A stretch of 64,000 nt of DNA from Azorhizobium caulinodans ORS 571. Its GTDB lineage: Bacteria > Pseudomonadota > Alphaproteobacteria > Rhizobiales > Xanthobacteraceae. Of the stretch, positions 20,902-30,503 are shown piece after piece; positions within the stretch are counted from its first letter, which is position 1, and each line of letters opens with the position of its first letter. The DNA is taken from assembly GCF_000010525.1 (NCBI RefSeq), contig NC_009937.1, forward strand, positions 3,787,501 to 3,851,500, read 5' to 3'. Both the position numbers and the translations under genes were made by a program. The notes below the pieces were generated by a model, which was given only the letters and a program-made list of their open reading frames with translations, was not told the DNA's origin and searched no databases.

Positions 20902-22272
20902 ATGACGTCCAACAGTTCCTTCTTCGGCGATCTCCTCAACTCCATCGCGGACCGCGGCCGCGCGCTGCTCGACCGGTCGGGCCGCAGCACCGGCGCCACG
21001 CGGGCGGCGACCCTGGTGGAGCGCTGCCAGGAACTGCTGTCGGGCAAGGGCGAGGCGTCCGGCGTCGCGCTGGCCGCCGAAGTCCTCTCCCGCTACGGAC
21101 AGATGAAGACCGGCGAGCGCATCGCCTTCTTCGAAAGCCTGCTGGAAGTCTTCGGCCCGGACAAGGAGCGGCTGGAAAAGGCCATCGCCGCTTATTCCGC
21201 GAAGCCCGGCGAAGCCGCCATCGCGGAACTGCATGCCGCCAGCGAGCCGCGCCGACAGGAGTTGTTCCGCCGCTTCAACATGGCCCCCGGCGCCACCGCC
21301 GAACTGGTGCGCATGCGCGAGCATCTCATGGACGCCCTGCCCCGGCGCAAGGACCTGACGCCGGTGGACAGCGATTTCACGCACCTCTTCTCCTCCTGGT
21401 TCAATCGGGGGTTCCTCGTGCTGCGCCGGATCGACTGGTCCACGCCCGCCAATGTGCTGGAGAAGATCATCCGCTATGAGGCGGTTCACGCCATCCGCGA
21501 CTGGAACGACCTGCGCGCCCGCGTCGACAGCCCGGACCGGCACTGCTACGCCTTCTTCCATCCCGCGCTGGTGGACGAGCCGCTGATCTTCGTCGAGGTG
21601 GCGCTGATGCGCGAGACGCCCGGCGCCATCGCCCCCATCCTCGACCAGTCTCGCGAACCCATCGCGCCCGGAACCGCCACGACGGCGGTCTTCTATTCCA
21701 TCTCCAACTGCCAGCGCGGCCTCGGCGGGGTCAGCTTCGGCAATTTCCTCATCAAGCAGGTGGTGGAGGAGATCTCCCGCGAGATCCCCTCGCTCACCAC
21801 CTTTGTCACGCTCTCGCCCGTGCCCGGCTTCCGCAAATGGCTGGATGCCGAGAGGCGTAACGCGGACTCCACGGTCCTGACGGCCGCCGACCGTGAACTG
21901 CTCGCCCTGACCGACAGCGCGGAATGGACGGAGCAGGATGCAGTGCGCGCGGAACTGTCCTCGCTGATGAGCGCGCTCTCGGCGCATTATTTCCTGCAGG
22001 CCAAGACACCGAAGGGGCGCCCGATCGACCCGGTCGCGCGCTTCCATCTCGGCAACGGCGCTCGCCTCGAGCGCATCAACCCCATGGGCGACCTGTCGGA
22101 AAAGGGCATCGCCCAGGCCTATGGGACCATGGTCAACTACCGCTATGTGCTCGCGGACATCGAAAAGAACCACGAGGCCTTCGCCGCCAAGGGCGAAGTG
22201 GTGGCGAGCACAGTGGTGAAGAAACTCCTGCGGGGCGAAAACGCGCCGCGCGCTCTGGTGCCGACCCAATGA
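20902..22272 (+). CDS. matA: malonyl-CoA decarboxylase
   Basis: Converts malonyl-CoA to acetyl-CoA and CO2, the final step of malonate use. The 456-residue protein matches the MCD family in length, with an N-terminal helical region and a C-terminal GNAT-like catalytic part containing AVFYSISNCQRGLGGVSFGN, VTLSPVPGFRKWL, and HYFLQAKTPKGRPIDPVARF followed by HLGNGARLERINPMGD. The catalytic Ser and His lie in the SISNCQRGL and HYFL regions. The start at 20902 has GAGAGGA 8 nt upstream; the longer frame from 20809 adds Arg/Pro-rich residues without support. The stop overlaps matB by 4 nt. Confidence 0.95.
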   Translation: MTSNSSFFGDLLNSIADRGRALLDRSGRSTGATRAATLVERCQELLSGKGEASGVALAAEVLSRYGQMKTGERIAFFESLLEVFGPDKERLEKAIAAYSAKPGEAAIAELHAASEPRRQELFRRFNMAPGATAELVRMREHLMDALPRRKDLTPVDSDFTHLFSSWFNRGFLVLRRIDWSTPANVLEKIIRYEAVHAIRDWNDLRARVDSPDRHCYAFFHPALVDEPLIFVEVALMRETPGAIAPILDQSREPIAPGTATTAVFYSISNCQRGLGGVSFGNFLIKQVVEEISREIPSLTTFVTLSPVPGFRKWLDAERRNADSTVLTAADRELLALTDSAEWTEQDAVRAELSSLMSALSAHYFLQAKTPKGRPIDPVARFHLGNGARLERINPMGDLSEKGIAQAYGTMVNYRYVLADIEKNHEAFAAKGEVVASTVVKKLLRGENAPRALVPTQ

Positions 22273-23795
22273 CCTCTCAGAACCATTTCTTTGCCGCCAT
22301 CCGCGCGGCCATGCCCGATCTGTCGAAGCCGCTCGCCACCCATCCGGATGGCGCGATGGAGACCTATGGCGACGCCCTCGCCCTCTCCGCCCGCCTCGCC
22401 AACGTGCTGGTGAAGCGCGGCGTGAAGCCCGGCGACCGTGTGGCCGTGCAGGTTGAAAAGTCCTGGACCGCCTTCGTGCTCTATCTCGCCGCCCTGCGCG
22501 CGGGTGCTGTCTATCTGCCGCTCAACACGGCCTATACGCTGGCGGAGCTGGAATATTTCCTCTCCGACGCCGAGCCGACGGTGGTGGTGGTTCGCCCCGA
22601 GGTGGCCGGCGACGTGAAAGCCCTGGCCGCCAAGCTCGGCGTGCCGCATGTGGAGACGCTCGGCAGCGACGGCAAGGGTTCGCTCACCGAGGCGGCCGCG
22701 GGCGAGAGCGAGAGCTTCGAGGACGTGCCGCGCGCAGCCGATGACCTCGCCGGCATCCTCTACACCTCCGGCACCACGGGCCGCGCCAAGGGCGCCATGC
22801 TCACCCACGAGAACCTGCTCTCGAATGCGGTGACGCTGCGCGACTACTGGCGCTTCACGTCGGACGATGTGCTCATCCACGCGCTTCCCATCTTCCACAC
22901 CCACGGCCTGTTCGTCGCCGGCGACATCATCCTGATGGCCGGCGCCTCCATGATCTTCTGCCCGAAGTTCGACGCCAGCGAGGTGCTGCGCCTGATGCCG
23001 AAGGCGACCACGCTCATGGGCGTGCCGACCTTCTACACCCGCCTCCTCGACCATCCCGGCCTCACCCGGGAGGCCACCGCGCACATGCGCCTGTTCGTCT
23101 CCGGTTCCGCCCCGCTGCTGGCCGAGACGCACCGCGCCTTCCAGGAGAAGACCGGCAAGGCCATCCTCGAGCGTTACGGCATGACCGAGACCGGCATGAA
23201 CACCTCGAACCCATATGACGGCGAGCGCATCGCCGGCACTGTGGGCTTCCCGCTGCCGGGCGTCAGCGTGCGCATCACCGATCCCGCCACCGGCGCGGTG
23301 CTGGGCGCCGACGAGATCGGCTCCATCGAGGTGAAGGGCCCGAACGTCTTCAAGGGCTACTGGAAGCTGCCCGAGAAGACCGCATCCGAATTCCATGACG
23401 GCTTCTTCATCACCGGCGATCTCGGCAAGATCGACGCCCGTGGCTATGTCCACATCGTCGGGCGCGGCAAGGATCTCGTCATCACCGGCGGCTTCAACGT
23501 CTATCCGAAGGAAGTGGAAGGCGAGATCGACGCTTTGCCGGGCGTGCTCGAAAGCGCCGTCATCGGCCTGCCGCACAAGGATTTCGGCGAGGGCGTCACG
23601 GCGGTGATCGTGCGCACGCCGGGCGCCAGCCTCACCGAGGCGGAGGTGCACCAGGCGCTCGAAGGCCGTCTTGCCAAGTTCAAGCTGCCCAAGAAGGTGT
23701 TCTTCGTGGACGAACTTCCCCGCAACACCATGGGCAAGGTGCAGAAGAACATTCTGCGCGACACCTACAAGGACACCTACCGCTCGGTTGCCTGA
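22269..23795 (+). CDS. matB: malonyl-CoA synthetase
   Basis: ATP-dependent ligase making malonyl-CoA from malonate and CoA, 508 residues, normal for MatB. The adenylation motifs are complete: the phosphate loop YTSGTTGRAKGAML, the RYGMTETGMNTSNPYDGER region typical of MatB, the hinge GDLGKIDARGYVHIVGRGKD followed by LVITGGFNVYPKEVE, and the C-terminal catalytic lysine in PRNTMGKVQKN. The ATG overlaps the matA stop (ATGA). MatB and MatA together take malonate to acetyl-CoA. Confidence 0.96.
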   Translation: MTSQNHFFAAIRAAMPDLSKPLATHPDGAMETYGDALALSARLANVLVKRGVKPGDRVAVQVEKSWTAFVLYLAALRAGAVYLPLNTAYTLAELEYFLSDAEPTVVVVRPEVAGDVKALAAKLGVPHVETLGSDGKGSLTEAAAGESESFEDVPRAADDLAGILYTSGTTGRAKGAMLTHENLLSNAVTLRDYWRFTSDDVLIHALPIFHTHGLFVAGDIILMAGASMIFCPKFDASEVLRLMPKATTLMGVPTFYTRLLDHPGLTREATAHMRLFVSGSAPLLAETHRAFQEKTGKAILERYGMTETGMNTSNPYDGERIAGTVGFPLPGVSVRITDPATGAVLGADEIGSIEVKGPNVFKGYWKLPEKTASEFHDGFFITGDLGKIDARGYVHIVGRGKDLVITGGFNVYPKEVEGEIDALPGVLESAVIGLPHKDFGEGVTAVIVRTPGASLTEAEVHQALEGRLAKFKLPKKVFFVDELPRNTMGKVQKNILRDTYKDTYRSVA

Positions 23796-23817
23796 CCGCC
23801 GGGCGATGCCCGATGAC

Positions 23818-23840
23818 GGGCGGCGGTTGATCCGCCGCCC
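23818..23840 (+). terminator. hairpin after matB
   Basis: Perfect 9-bp GC stem (23818-23826 with 23832-23840) and a 5-nt loop, followed by ATTTATG. It may attenuate transcription between matAB and the TRAP genes rather than end the operon. Confidence 0.55.
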
Positions 23841-23965
23841 ATTTATGACGTTAAGTAAGCCCTAAGTCTCCGGCTCAAGATCCCGAACAATCGGGACGGC
23901 CGGGAGGAAACGCCAACCGCCGAGGCACCGCGTCAGCCACGCGGCATGCCCCAGGGAGGACTGCC

Positions 23966-25000
23966 ATGACCTTTTCCCGCGTCATTTCCCGCCGCCATGT
24001 GCTCGCCGGTGCCCTCGCCGCCCCCGCTGTCCTCAGCTTCGCGCGCCTCGGCCATGCGGCGACCACGCTCAAGATCTCGCATCAGTTCCCGAGCTCCAGC
24101 GGCGACGAGGGCGATTTCCGCGACCGCCTCGTCCGCCGCTTCGCCGCCGAGGTGGAGAAGCGCTCCAATGGCGAATTGAAGTTCGAGATCTATCCCGGTT
24201 CGTCGCTGATGAAGACGAACTCCCAATTCTCGGCCCTGCGCAAGGGCGCACTCGATTTCTCGCTCTATCCCATCTCCTACGCCGGCGGCGAGGCCCCCGA
24301 GTGCAACATCGGCCTCATGCCGTGCCTTGTCTCCTCCTACGCGCAGGGTCTCGCCTGGAAGACCAAGCCGGTGGGCGAGGAGTTCAACGCCTATCTGGAA
24401 GGCAAGGGCGTCAAGATCATCACCTGGGTCTGGCAGGCGGGCGGTGCCGCCAGCCGCGAGAAGCCGCTGGTCTCGCCCGAGGATGCCAAGGGCATGAAGA
24501 TCCGCGGCGGCTCGCGCGAGATGGACCTGATGCTTCAGGCGGCGGGTGCTGCTGTGCTCAACCTGCCGTCCAACGAACTCTATGTGGCGATGCAGACCGG
24601 CGCCTGCGATGCCGGCATCACCTCCTCCACCAGCCTCATCTCCTTCCGGCTGGAGGAACTGTCGAAGAACCTCGCCGCCGGCAAGGGCAAGTCCTACTGG
24701 TTCATGCTTGAGCCGCTGCTCATGTCCAAGGCCATCTTCGAGAAGTTGCCCAAGGAGCAGCAGGATCTGATCCTCAAGGTCGGGGCGGAGATGGAGCCCT
24801 TTGGCCTCAAGGGCGCTCAGGAAGACGACCACAAGGTGGTGGAGGTGTTCCAGAAGGCCGGCGCCAAGATCCATGATCTCGACGACGCGGTCCTGGAGAA
24901 GTGGAAGGTGATCGCCCGCGACACTGCCTGGAAGGACTATGCCGCCAAGACGCCCCTCTCCGCGAAGCTGCTGAAGCTCGCCGAAGAGGTGCAGGCATGA
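23966..25000 (+). CDS. dctP: TRAP transporter substrate-binding protein (DctP type), probably for malonate
   Basis: Periplasmic receptor of a TRAP importer, 344 residues. The N-terminus SRVISRRHVLAGALAAPAVL looks like a Tat signal, cleaved near GHAA. The DctP family segment MKIRGGSREMDLMLQAAGAA, then VLNLPSNELYVAMQTGACDA, includes the region whose arginine binds a carboxylate. AGGGAGGA lies upstream of ATG. It follows matB by 170 bp and overlaps dctQ by 4 nt. In Sinorhizobium a comparable MatPQM TRAP system imports malonate, which is the likely substrate here by context. Confidence 0.92.
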   Translation: MTFSRVISRRHVLAGALAAPAVLSFARLGHAATTLKISHQFPSSSGDEGDFRDRLVRRFAAEVEKRSNGELKFEIYPGSSLMKTNSQFSALRKGALDFSLYPISYAGGEAPECNIGLMPCLVSSYAQGLAWKTKPVGEEFNAYLEGKGVKIITWVWQAGGAASREKPLVSPEDAKGMKIRGGSREMDLMLQAAGAAVLNLPSNELYVAMQTGACDAGITSSTSLISFRLEELSKNLAAGKGKSYWFMLEPLLMSKAIFEKLPKEQQDLILKVGAEMEPFGLKGAQEDDHKVVEVFQKAGAKIHDLDDAVLEKWKVIARDTAWKDYAAKTPLSAKLLKLAEEVQA

Positions 25001-25575
25001 GCGCACACGGGTTCGAGCTTCCAAGCGCCGGCGCCTCTCCGGAGGCGCGGGCACTCAGCGCGGCGCAGGCGGCACACCCTCTCCTGGGTGTGCTGCAAGG
25101 AGCGCTCACCTTCGTCAACCGCATCATCCTGATCGGCGCATCCGTGGCGCTGATCGCGGCGAGCGTCATCCTCTCCTACAGCGTCGTCATCCGCCTGCTG
25201 TTCCACGCGCCCACCTACTGGCAGGACGAGGCCTCCGTCTTCCTGCTGGTGGGCGCCACCTTCATGACCGCCGCCTATGTGCAGGGCCGGCGCGGCCACG
25301 TGGCCATCGAGGCGCTCACCGCCTTGCTGCCGCCCGCTGTCAACAAGGCGCGGCTGCTGCTCGTGGATCTGGCGAGCTTCGCCTTCTGCGCGTTCTTCAC
25401 CTGGAAGTCCTATGTGCTGTTGCACGAGGCGTGGGTGGAGGGGCACGTCTCCTCCTCCACCTGGGCGCCGCCCATGTGGATCCCCTACTCGGTCATGACG
25501 CTGGGCATGGGCCTGCTGTCGGTGCAGATCGCGCTGCAGTTCATCTGCGCGCTGGCGGGAGGACGCCGCTCATGA
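24997..25575 (+). CDS. dctQ: TRAP transporter small membrane subunit (DctQ)
   Basis: Small membrane component of the TRAP importer, 192 residues with four predicted helices: FVNRIILIGASVALIAASVI, a segment around the family-typical PTYWQDEASVFLLVGATFM, LLVDLASFAFCAFFT, and YSVMTLGMGLLSVQIALQF. GRRGHVAIEALTALLPP is another DctQ hallmark. The N-terminus is about 30 residues longer than usual and hydrophilic. The start ATG overlaps the dctP stop, and its own stop overlaps dctM, both as ATGA, so the three subunits are tightly coupled. Confidence 0.92.
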   Translation: MSAHGFELPSAGASPEARALSAAQAAHPLLGVLQGALTFVNRIILIGASVALIAASVILSYSVVIRLLFHAPTYWQDEASVFLLVGATFMTAAYVQGRRGHVAIEALTALLPPAVNKARLLLVDLASFAFCAFFTWKSYVLLHEAWVEGHVSSSTWAPPMWIPYSVMTLGMGLLSVQIALQFICALAGGRRS

Positions 25576-26924
25576 GCACGCTCGTCGTCGGCCTCATGTA
25601 TGGCGGGGCGACCCTCGCCACCATGTTCATCGGCATGCCCATCGCCTTTGCCCTCGGCGCGGTGGCGGTGCTTTTCATGTTCGGCTTCATGCCCTCCGCC
25701 TCCCTCGATACGGTGACGCAAAATGTCTACGAGGAGATGGCCTCCATCACCCTCCTCTCCATTCCGCTGTTCATCCTGAAAGGCGCGGCCATCGGCAAGT
25801 CGCGCGCCGGACAGGACCTCTATTCGGCCCTGCACGCCTGGATGCACAAGGTGCCCGGCGGGCTCGGGATCGCCAATGTGTTTGCCTGCGCGCTGTTCGC
25901 GGCCATGGCCGGCTCCTCGCCCGCCACCTGCTCGGCCATCGGCTCGGCGGGCATTCCGGAGATGCGCAAGCGCGGCTATTCGGGCGCCTTCGCCGCCGGC
26001 ATCATTGCGGCAGGCGGCACGCTCGGCATCCTGCTTCCGCCCTCCATCACCATGATCCTCTATGCGGTGGCGGCCGAGCAGTCGCTGGGGCGGCTGTTCC
26101 TCGCCGGCCTCGGCCCGGGCCTGCTGCTGGTGGTGCTGTTCGCCGGCTACGCCATGATCCGTTTCCGGCAGGAATATGCCGCCGCCAAGATCGCGTATGA
26201 GCGCACGGGCGCGCATTCGGAGATCCTCGCCGAGGACAAGCTCACCATGCGCGACCGCTTCGCGGCCCTGCCCCGCGTGCTGCCGTTCGTGATCCTGCTC
26301 ACCGGCGTCATGGTCGCGCTCTATGGGGGCTATGCCACCCCCTCCGAGACGGCCGGCCTCGGCGGCATTCTGGCGCTCGGGCTGATCGCAGCCATCTATG
26401 GCGTGTGGAAGCCGGCGGACCTTGCGCCCATCCTCACCTCCACCATCCGCGAATCCACCATGCTGATGCTCATCATCGGCATGTCCCTGCTCTACTCCTA
26501 TGTGATGAGCTATCTGCACATCAGCCAGGCGGCCGCGCAGGCCATCGTGGGATTGCAGCTCTCCAAATGGCTGCTGCTCGCCACCATCCTGCTGCTGGTG
26601 GTGGTGCTCGGCTTCTTCCTGCCGCCGGTCTCCATCATCCTCATGACGGCGCCCATCATTCTGCCGCCGCTGCGCGTGGCCGGGTTCGACCTCATCTGGT
26701 TCGGCGTGGTGATGACCATCGTGATGGAGATGGGGCTCATCCACCCACCGGTGGGGCTCAACATCTTCGTCATCAAGAACATCGCACCCGACATCCCGCT
26801 CAAGGATGTCATCTGGGGCACGGTGCCCTTCGTGCTCTTGATGCTGCTGGCCGTGGTGCTGCTGTGCCTGTTCCCGCAGATCGCCACCGGCCTGCCGGAC
26901 ATGGTGATGGGCAAGGGCCGCTGA
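25572..26924 (+). CDS. dctM: TRAP transporter large membrane subunit (DctM)
   Basis: Main translocation subunit of the TRAP importer, 450 residues with about twelve membrane segments. Conserved DctM segments include FIGMPIAFALGAVAVLFMFG, MAGSSPATCSAIGSAGIPEM, GGTLGILLPPSITMILYAVA and MEMGLIHPPVGLNIFVIKNI. It belongs to the ion-transporter superfamily and normally uses a sodium gradient. The start overlaps dctQ. It is the last gene of the malonate locus and is followed by a strong hairpin. Confidence 0.95.
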   Translation: MSTLVVGLMYGGATLATMFIGMPIAFALGAVAVLFMFGFMPSASLDTVTQNVYEEMASITLLSIPLFILKGAAIGKSRAGQDLYSALHAWMHKVPGGLGIANVFACALFAAMAGSSPATCSAIGSAGIPEMRKRGYSGAFAAGIIAAGGTLGILLPPSITMILYAVAAEQSLGRLFLAGLGPGLLLVVLFAGYAMIRFRQEYAAAKIAYERTGAHSEILAEDKLTMRDRFAALPRVLPFVILLTGVMVALYGGYATPSETAGLGGILALGLIAAIYGVWKPADLAPILTSTIRESTMLMLIIGMSLLYSYVMSYLHISQAAAQAIVGLQLSKWLLLATILLLVVVLGFFLPPVSIILMTAPIILPPLRVAGFDLIWFGVVMTIVMEMGLIHPPVGLNIFVIKNIAPDIPLKDVIWGTVPFVLLMLLAVVLLCLFPQIATGLPDMVMGKGR

Positions 26925-26945
26925 GGCGGACAAAGGATCGGACAG

Positions 26946-26965
26946 CGGGGCGCTTCGGCGCCCCG
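26946..26965. terminator. bidirectional hairpin between malonate operon and transglutaminase cassette
   Basis: Perfect 8-bp stem with a stable TTCG tetraloop (26946-26953 with 26958-26965), 21 bp after dctM and 6 bp before the end of the convergent transglutaminase-like gene. No long T-run. Confidence 0.7.
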
Positions 26966-26971
26966 TTCATG

Positions 26972-27880
26972 TCAGGAGGCCGGCGCGTCCGCCTGCGGGC
27001 GCTCGACGGGGATCACGTCCACGCCCACCGCGAGGATCTGATTGCCGGAGGACACCACCACGCCATCCACCGGCGACACGTCCGCATAGTCGCGCCCGAT
27101 GGCGAGGATCACATGGTCCTCGCCGGCCGGAATGGCGTTGGTCGGGTCGAGGCCGATCCAGCCGATGCGCGCGCCACACCACACCTCGACCCAGGCATGA
27201 GTCGCATCCGCGCCCGCAAGGCGCGGCTGGCCCTCGGGCGGGATGGTGCGCAGATAGCCGGACACATAGCGCGCCGGAAGACCGACCCCGCGCAGGCCGG
27301 CGATCATTACATGGGCGAAGTCCTGGCACACGCCGCTGCGGGCGTCGAAAGCCTCCACGGGGAGCGTCGTCACCGTTGTGGTGCCTGGCTGATAGGCGAA
27401 ATCGTCATGGATGCGGTGCATCAGCTCCAGCGCCGCGGCGAGCACCGGCCGCTCGTCCGGGAAGGATGTGGCCGCCCATTCGGTGATGGTGAGCTCAAGC
27501 GGAATGCTGCGGCTGGCATAAAGCCCATGCACGGGCGAGGCGGGCCCGAGGTCCTGGCTGGCCATGGCATCCAGCCGAATGCTGGCAACGGTGGGCGTCG
27601 TCTCCGCCTCGGGCAGCGGCGCCACGGATACCTCGATGCGGCTGCGGGTGGAGATGTCGAGCCGGTCGTGGGCTGCATCCACCACCATCCAGGCGATGCC
27701 ATTGCCGAAGAAATCGCGCCCGCGCTCCAGTTCGCTGGGCTTCGGCGTCACGTCCAGAACATGGGCGATCACGTGCTGGTGCCCCTGCCGGTCCACCGGC
27801 GACATGCGCACCACCTGCTTGGTCGCGCGCACGACGCCCGCATAGCTGTAGCTGGTGGTCTGGCGGATGTCGTAGAGCAT
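26972..27880 (-). CDS. transglutaminase-like cysteine peptidase-fold protein
   Basis: 302-residue bacterial transglutaminase-like protein. The N-terminal beta domain (MLYDIRQTTSYSYAGVVRATKQ-type) is followed by the papain-like core. The catalytic triad is visible as Cys in GVCQDFAHVMIAGLRGVGLP, His in THAWVEVWCGARIGWIGLD and Asp in the following LDPTN. No signal peptide is seen, so it is probably cytoplasmic. Such proteins may hydrolyse, transfer or form amide bonds. It is the third gene of a leftward set with an ATP-grasp/alpha-E protein and a transglutaminase-DUF2126 protein, a combination repeatedly found together in bacteria. GGGAGG precedes the ATG. Confidence 0.9.
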   Translation of the reverse strand: MLYDIRQTTSYSYAGVVRATKQVVRMSPVDRQGHQHVIAHVLDVTPKPSELERGRDFFGNGIAWMVVDAAHDRLDISTRSRIEVSVAPLPEAETTPTVASIRLDAMASQDLGPASPVHGLYASRSIPLELTITEWAATSFPDERPVLAAALELMHRIHDDFAYQPGTTTVTTLPVEAFDARSGVCQDFAHVMIAGLRGVGLPARYVSGYLRTIPPEGQPRLAGADATHAWVEVWCGARIGWIGLDPTNAIPAGEDHVILAIGRDYADVSPVDGVVVSSGNQILAVGVDVIPVERPQADAPAS

Positions 27881-27962
27881 CAGAACCGCCTCCCGCGCGG
27901 CCTCGTGCCAAGCTGCTCCGCCCGGTGTCCCTCCGGTGCGCCGGACAGCGGTGGAAGGGATA

Positions 27963-30467
27963 TCAGGTCGCCACGGGCCAGTACACGGCCTCTTCCGGAC
28001 CCTGGATGAAGTAATGGGCGCCGATCTCGTCCGAGAGTTTCAGCATGTCGGCCTCCATGGCGTCGAAATGCTTCAGCTCGAAGGTCTCCGCCGTATGGGC
28101 GATGAGGTCAGAGAGGATGCGCCCCACGAGGCGCTCGGCGAGCGAGGGCGGCAGGTCGGGATCGCGGCCGGGCAGCACCCGCAGGTGATCGGCGATGCGC
28201 TGGATCTGGAACATCAGCGAGCGGGGATTGTCCGGGTCCAGCAGCACCAGATCGAGCACCGGCCCCCGCGCCTCCAGCATCACATAGCGCGTGCGATAGG
28301 TGATCTGGCTGTCGGCGAGTTGGAGCAGCACGTTCAGCGCGCCACGCGGCGCCGCCGGCTCGGCGAACGTGCGGGCGAAGCGCAGCAGGGCTATGGAACG
28401 CTCGATGCGCCGGCCGATCTCCAGGAAACGCCAGCCGGCGAGGCGGTTCATGTTCTCGCTGGCGAGGCCCGAGAAGGCGGCGATGATGCGCAGGGCCGCG
28501 TCCGCCCGCTCATAGGCGTCCGCCTCGGAGACATTGCCGGTCAGCGGCGCCTCGATGCAGGCTTCCAGATCGAGCAGTGCCCGCCAGCCGTCCGGCGAGA
28601 AGCGGTCGCGGATGACGGACGCCGAGGCGCGGGCGCTGCGCACCAGTTGCGGCAGCGAGCCCGGCAGATCGTTGCGGGTGAGCGCCGCGAGGCCGTAGCG
28701 CGCCGGCGTGCCGCGCGCGAGATCGCGGGGCACCGCGCCCCAGGTGGCCAGCAGGCTCACGAGCCGCATCACCAGCGGGCCGGAGGAGGATTCCACTTCC
28801 GACAGGCGCCCCACCAGCGCCCGCACCAGCCGCAGCGAAGCCTCCGCCCGCTCCAGATAGCGGCCGAGCCAGAAGAGATTATCCGCGGCCCGGCTCGGCA
28901 GCGTGCCGGAGGAACGGCGGATGCGCACATTCTCCGGGCTGGGCATGAGGGTCGCGGAGGACACTTCCTCCGTGGAGAGCACCCAGACGTCCGCAGAGCG
29001 ATCGCCCCGCTGCATGGAGAAGGCGCGGGCATCGCGGCTCTCCGAGATGCGGCAGAAGCCGCCGGGCATGACCACCCAGCCGTCATCTGTCGCGGCGAGG
29101 AAGACACGCAAGGTGAAGGGGCGCGGCACCAGCTTGTCGCCGCTCCACACCGGCATGGTGGAGATGCGGGCGATGTCCTGCGCCACCAGATCCCCGCCGC
29201 GCAGGGCCATGATGGTCTCGATCCGCTTGCGTTCGGCCGCCGTAAGATCGGCGCCCACGGCGGAAAAACGGCGCGGCAGGCCGGGGATGGCATTGCCGAA
29301 GGCGGAGGTGAGGACGAGATCGTCCAGATGCTCGCACACCTCGGCGCGCTCGGCTGCCTGTCCGCACCACCATGTGGCGACGTGCGGCAACGCCAGCGGG
29401 CGCCCCAGCACCTGCAGCGCCAGCGTCGGCAGGAAGGCCATGAGCGCCGGTGCCTCCACGAGGCCGGAGCCGAGCGCATTGGCCAGCGCCACGCCGCCCT
29501 GCCGTACCGCATGGACAAGACCGGGCACACCGAGCCGTGAATGGGCATTCAGCTCCAGCGGATCGCCGAAATCCGCGTCCAGCCGGCGCAGCAGCACGTC
29601 GATGCGCTTGAGACCGGCGACGGTGCGCACGTTCACCGCGTCGCCCCGCACGGTCAGGTCCTCGCCTTCCACGAGCAGGAAGCCGAGATAGCGGGCGAGC
29701 AGTGCATGCTCGAAATAGGTCTCGTTCAGCGATCCGGGGGTGAGCAGGCCGACGCGCCCTTCACCCGTGGTGTCGAGCTTCAGCAGCGAGGCCCGGAAAT
29801 TCTGGAAGAAGGAAGCGAGGCGCTCCATGCGCAGGGTGCGCGAGACATCCGGCAGGGCGCGCGTGACCGCGAGCCTGTTCTCCAGCGCATAGCCGACGCC
29901 GGACGGCGCCTGCGTGCGGTCCGAGAGCACCCACCAGCGCCCGTCCGGGCCACGGCCCACGTCCGCTGCATAGAAGCGCAGGTAACGCCCGCCACGCGGT
30001 GCAACGCCCACCAGCGGGCGCAGGAATTCCGGGCTGCCGGCAACGGCCGCAGCAGGCAGTGCCCCGCCCGCCACAAGGGCGCCGGGGCCATAGAGATCGG
30101 CCAGCAGGGCTTCGAGGAGTTCGGCGCGCTCGATCAGGCCCTCGGCCAGCACCTGCCAGTCGGACTTTTCCAGCAGCAGGGGGATGTGGCTCAGCGACCA
30201 GGGGCGCTCGTTGCCGCCCGCATCGTCATAGACCCGATAGAAGACACCGGATTCGCGCAAATAGCGGTCTGCGGCGGAGAAGCGGCGACGGATGCCATCG
30301 GGCCCGAGTTCGGCGAGTTCCGCAAGGAAGGCCACCCAATGGGGACGGGGCTGGCCGTCCGCATCCATCATCTCGTCGCGGACACCGGGCAACGTCTCGT
30401 AACCGCCGAGAACGCTCTCGACGGCCGCCTGTTCGAAATCGATGCTGCGGGTCTCCGCACCGGACAC
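27963..30467 (-). CDS. circularly permuted ATP-grasp / alpha-E fusion protein
   Basis: Fusion of two domains usually found together. Residues about 1-480 form a circularly permuted ATP-grasp (DUF404/DUF407; for example GGRYLRFYAADVGRGPDGRW, LLTPGSLNETYFEHALLARY and LVAQDIARISTMPVWSGDKL followed by VPRPFTLRVFL), predicted to ligate a carboxylate and an amine using ATP. Residues about 510-834 are the alpha-helical alpha-E domain (DUF403), starting at LPSRAADNLFWLGRYLERAE. GTG at 30467 is chosen because GGGGAGG lies 9 nt upstream; ATG at 30503 would add 12 residues with a poorer ribosome site. In many genomes these domains are separate genes. The product of the pathway is unknown; published domain analysis proposed peptide synthesis or tagging. 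Confidence 0.88.
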   Translation of the reverse strand: MSGAETRSIDFEQAAVESVLGGYETLPGVRDEMMDADGQPRPHWVAFLAELAELGPDGIRRRFSAADRYLRESGVFYRVYDDAGGNERPWSLSHIPLLLEKSDWQVLAEGLIERAELLEALLADLYGPGALVAGGALPAAAVAGSPEFLRPLVGVAPRGGRYLRFYAADVGRGPDGRWWVLSDRTQAPSGVGYALENRLAVTRALPDVSRTLRMERLASFFQNFRASLLKLDTTGEGRVGLLTPGSLNETYFEHALLARYLGFLLVEGEDLTVRGDAVNVRTVAGLKRIDVLLRRLDADFGDPLELNAHSRLGVPGLVHAVRQGGVALANALGSGLVEAPALMAFLPTLALQVLGRPLALPHVATWWCGQAAERAEVCEHLDDLVLTSAFGNAIPGLPRRFSAVGADLTAAERKRIETIMALRGGDLVAQDIARISTMPVWSGDKLVPRPFTLRVFLAATDDGWVVMPGGFCRISESRDARAFSMQRGDRSADVWVLSTEEVSSATLMPSPENVRIRRSSGTLPSRAADNLFWLGRYLERAEASLRLVRALVGRLSEVESSSGPLVMRLVSLLATWGAVPRDLARGTPARYGLAALTRNDLPGSLPQLVRSARASASVIRDRFSPDGWRALLDLEACIEAPLTGNVSEADAYERADAALRIIAAFSGLASENMNRLAGWRFLEIGRRIERSIALLRFARTFAEPAAPRGALNVLLQLADSQITYRTRYVMLEARGPVLDLVLLDPDNPRSLMFQIQRIADHLRVLPGRDPDLPPSLAERLVGRILSDLIAHTAETFELKHFDAMEADMLKLSDEIGAHYFIQGPEEAVYWPVAT

Positions 30468-30503
30468 GCCGTCTCGCCTCCCCTTGCGCGTGCCGCGCTC
30501 CAT

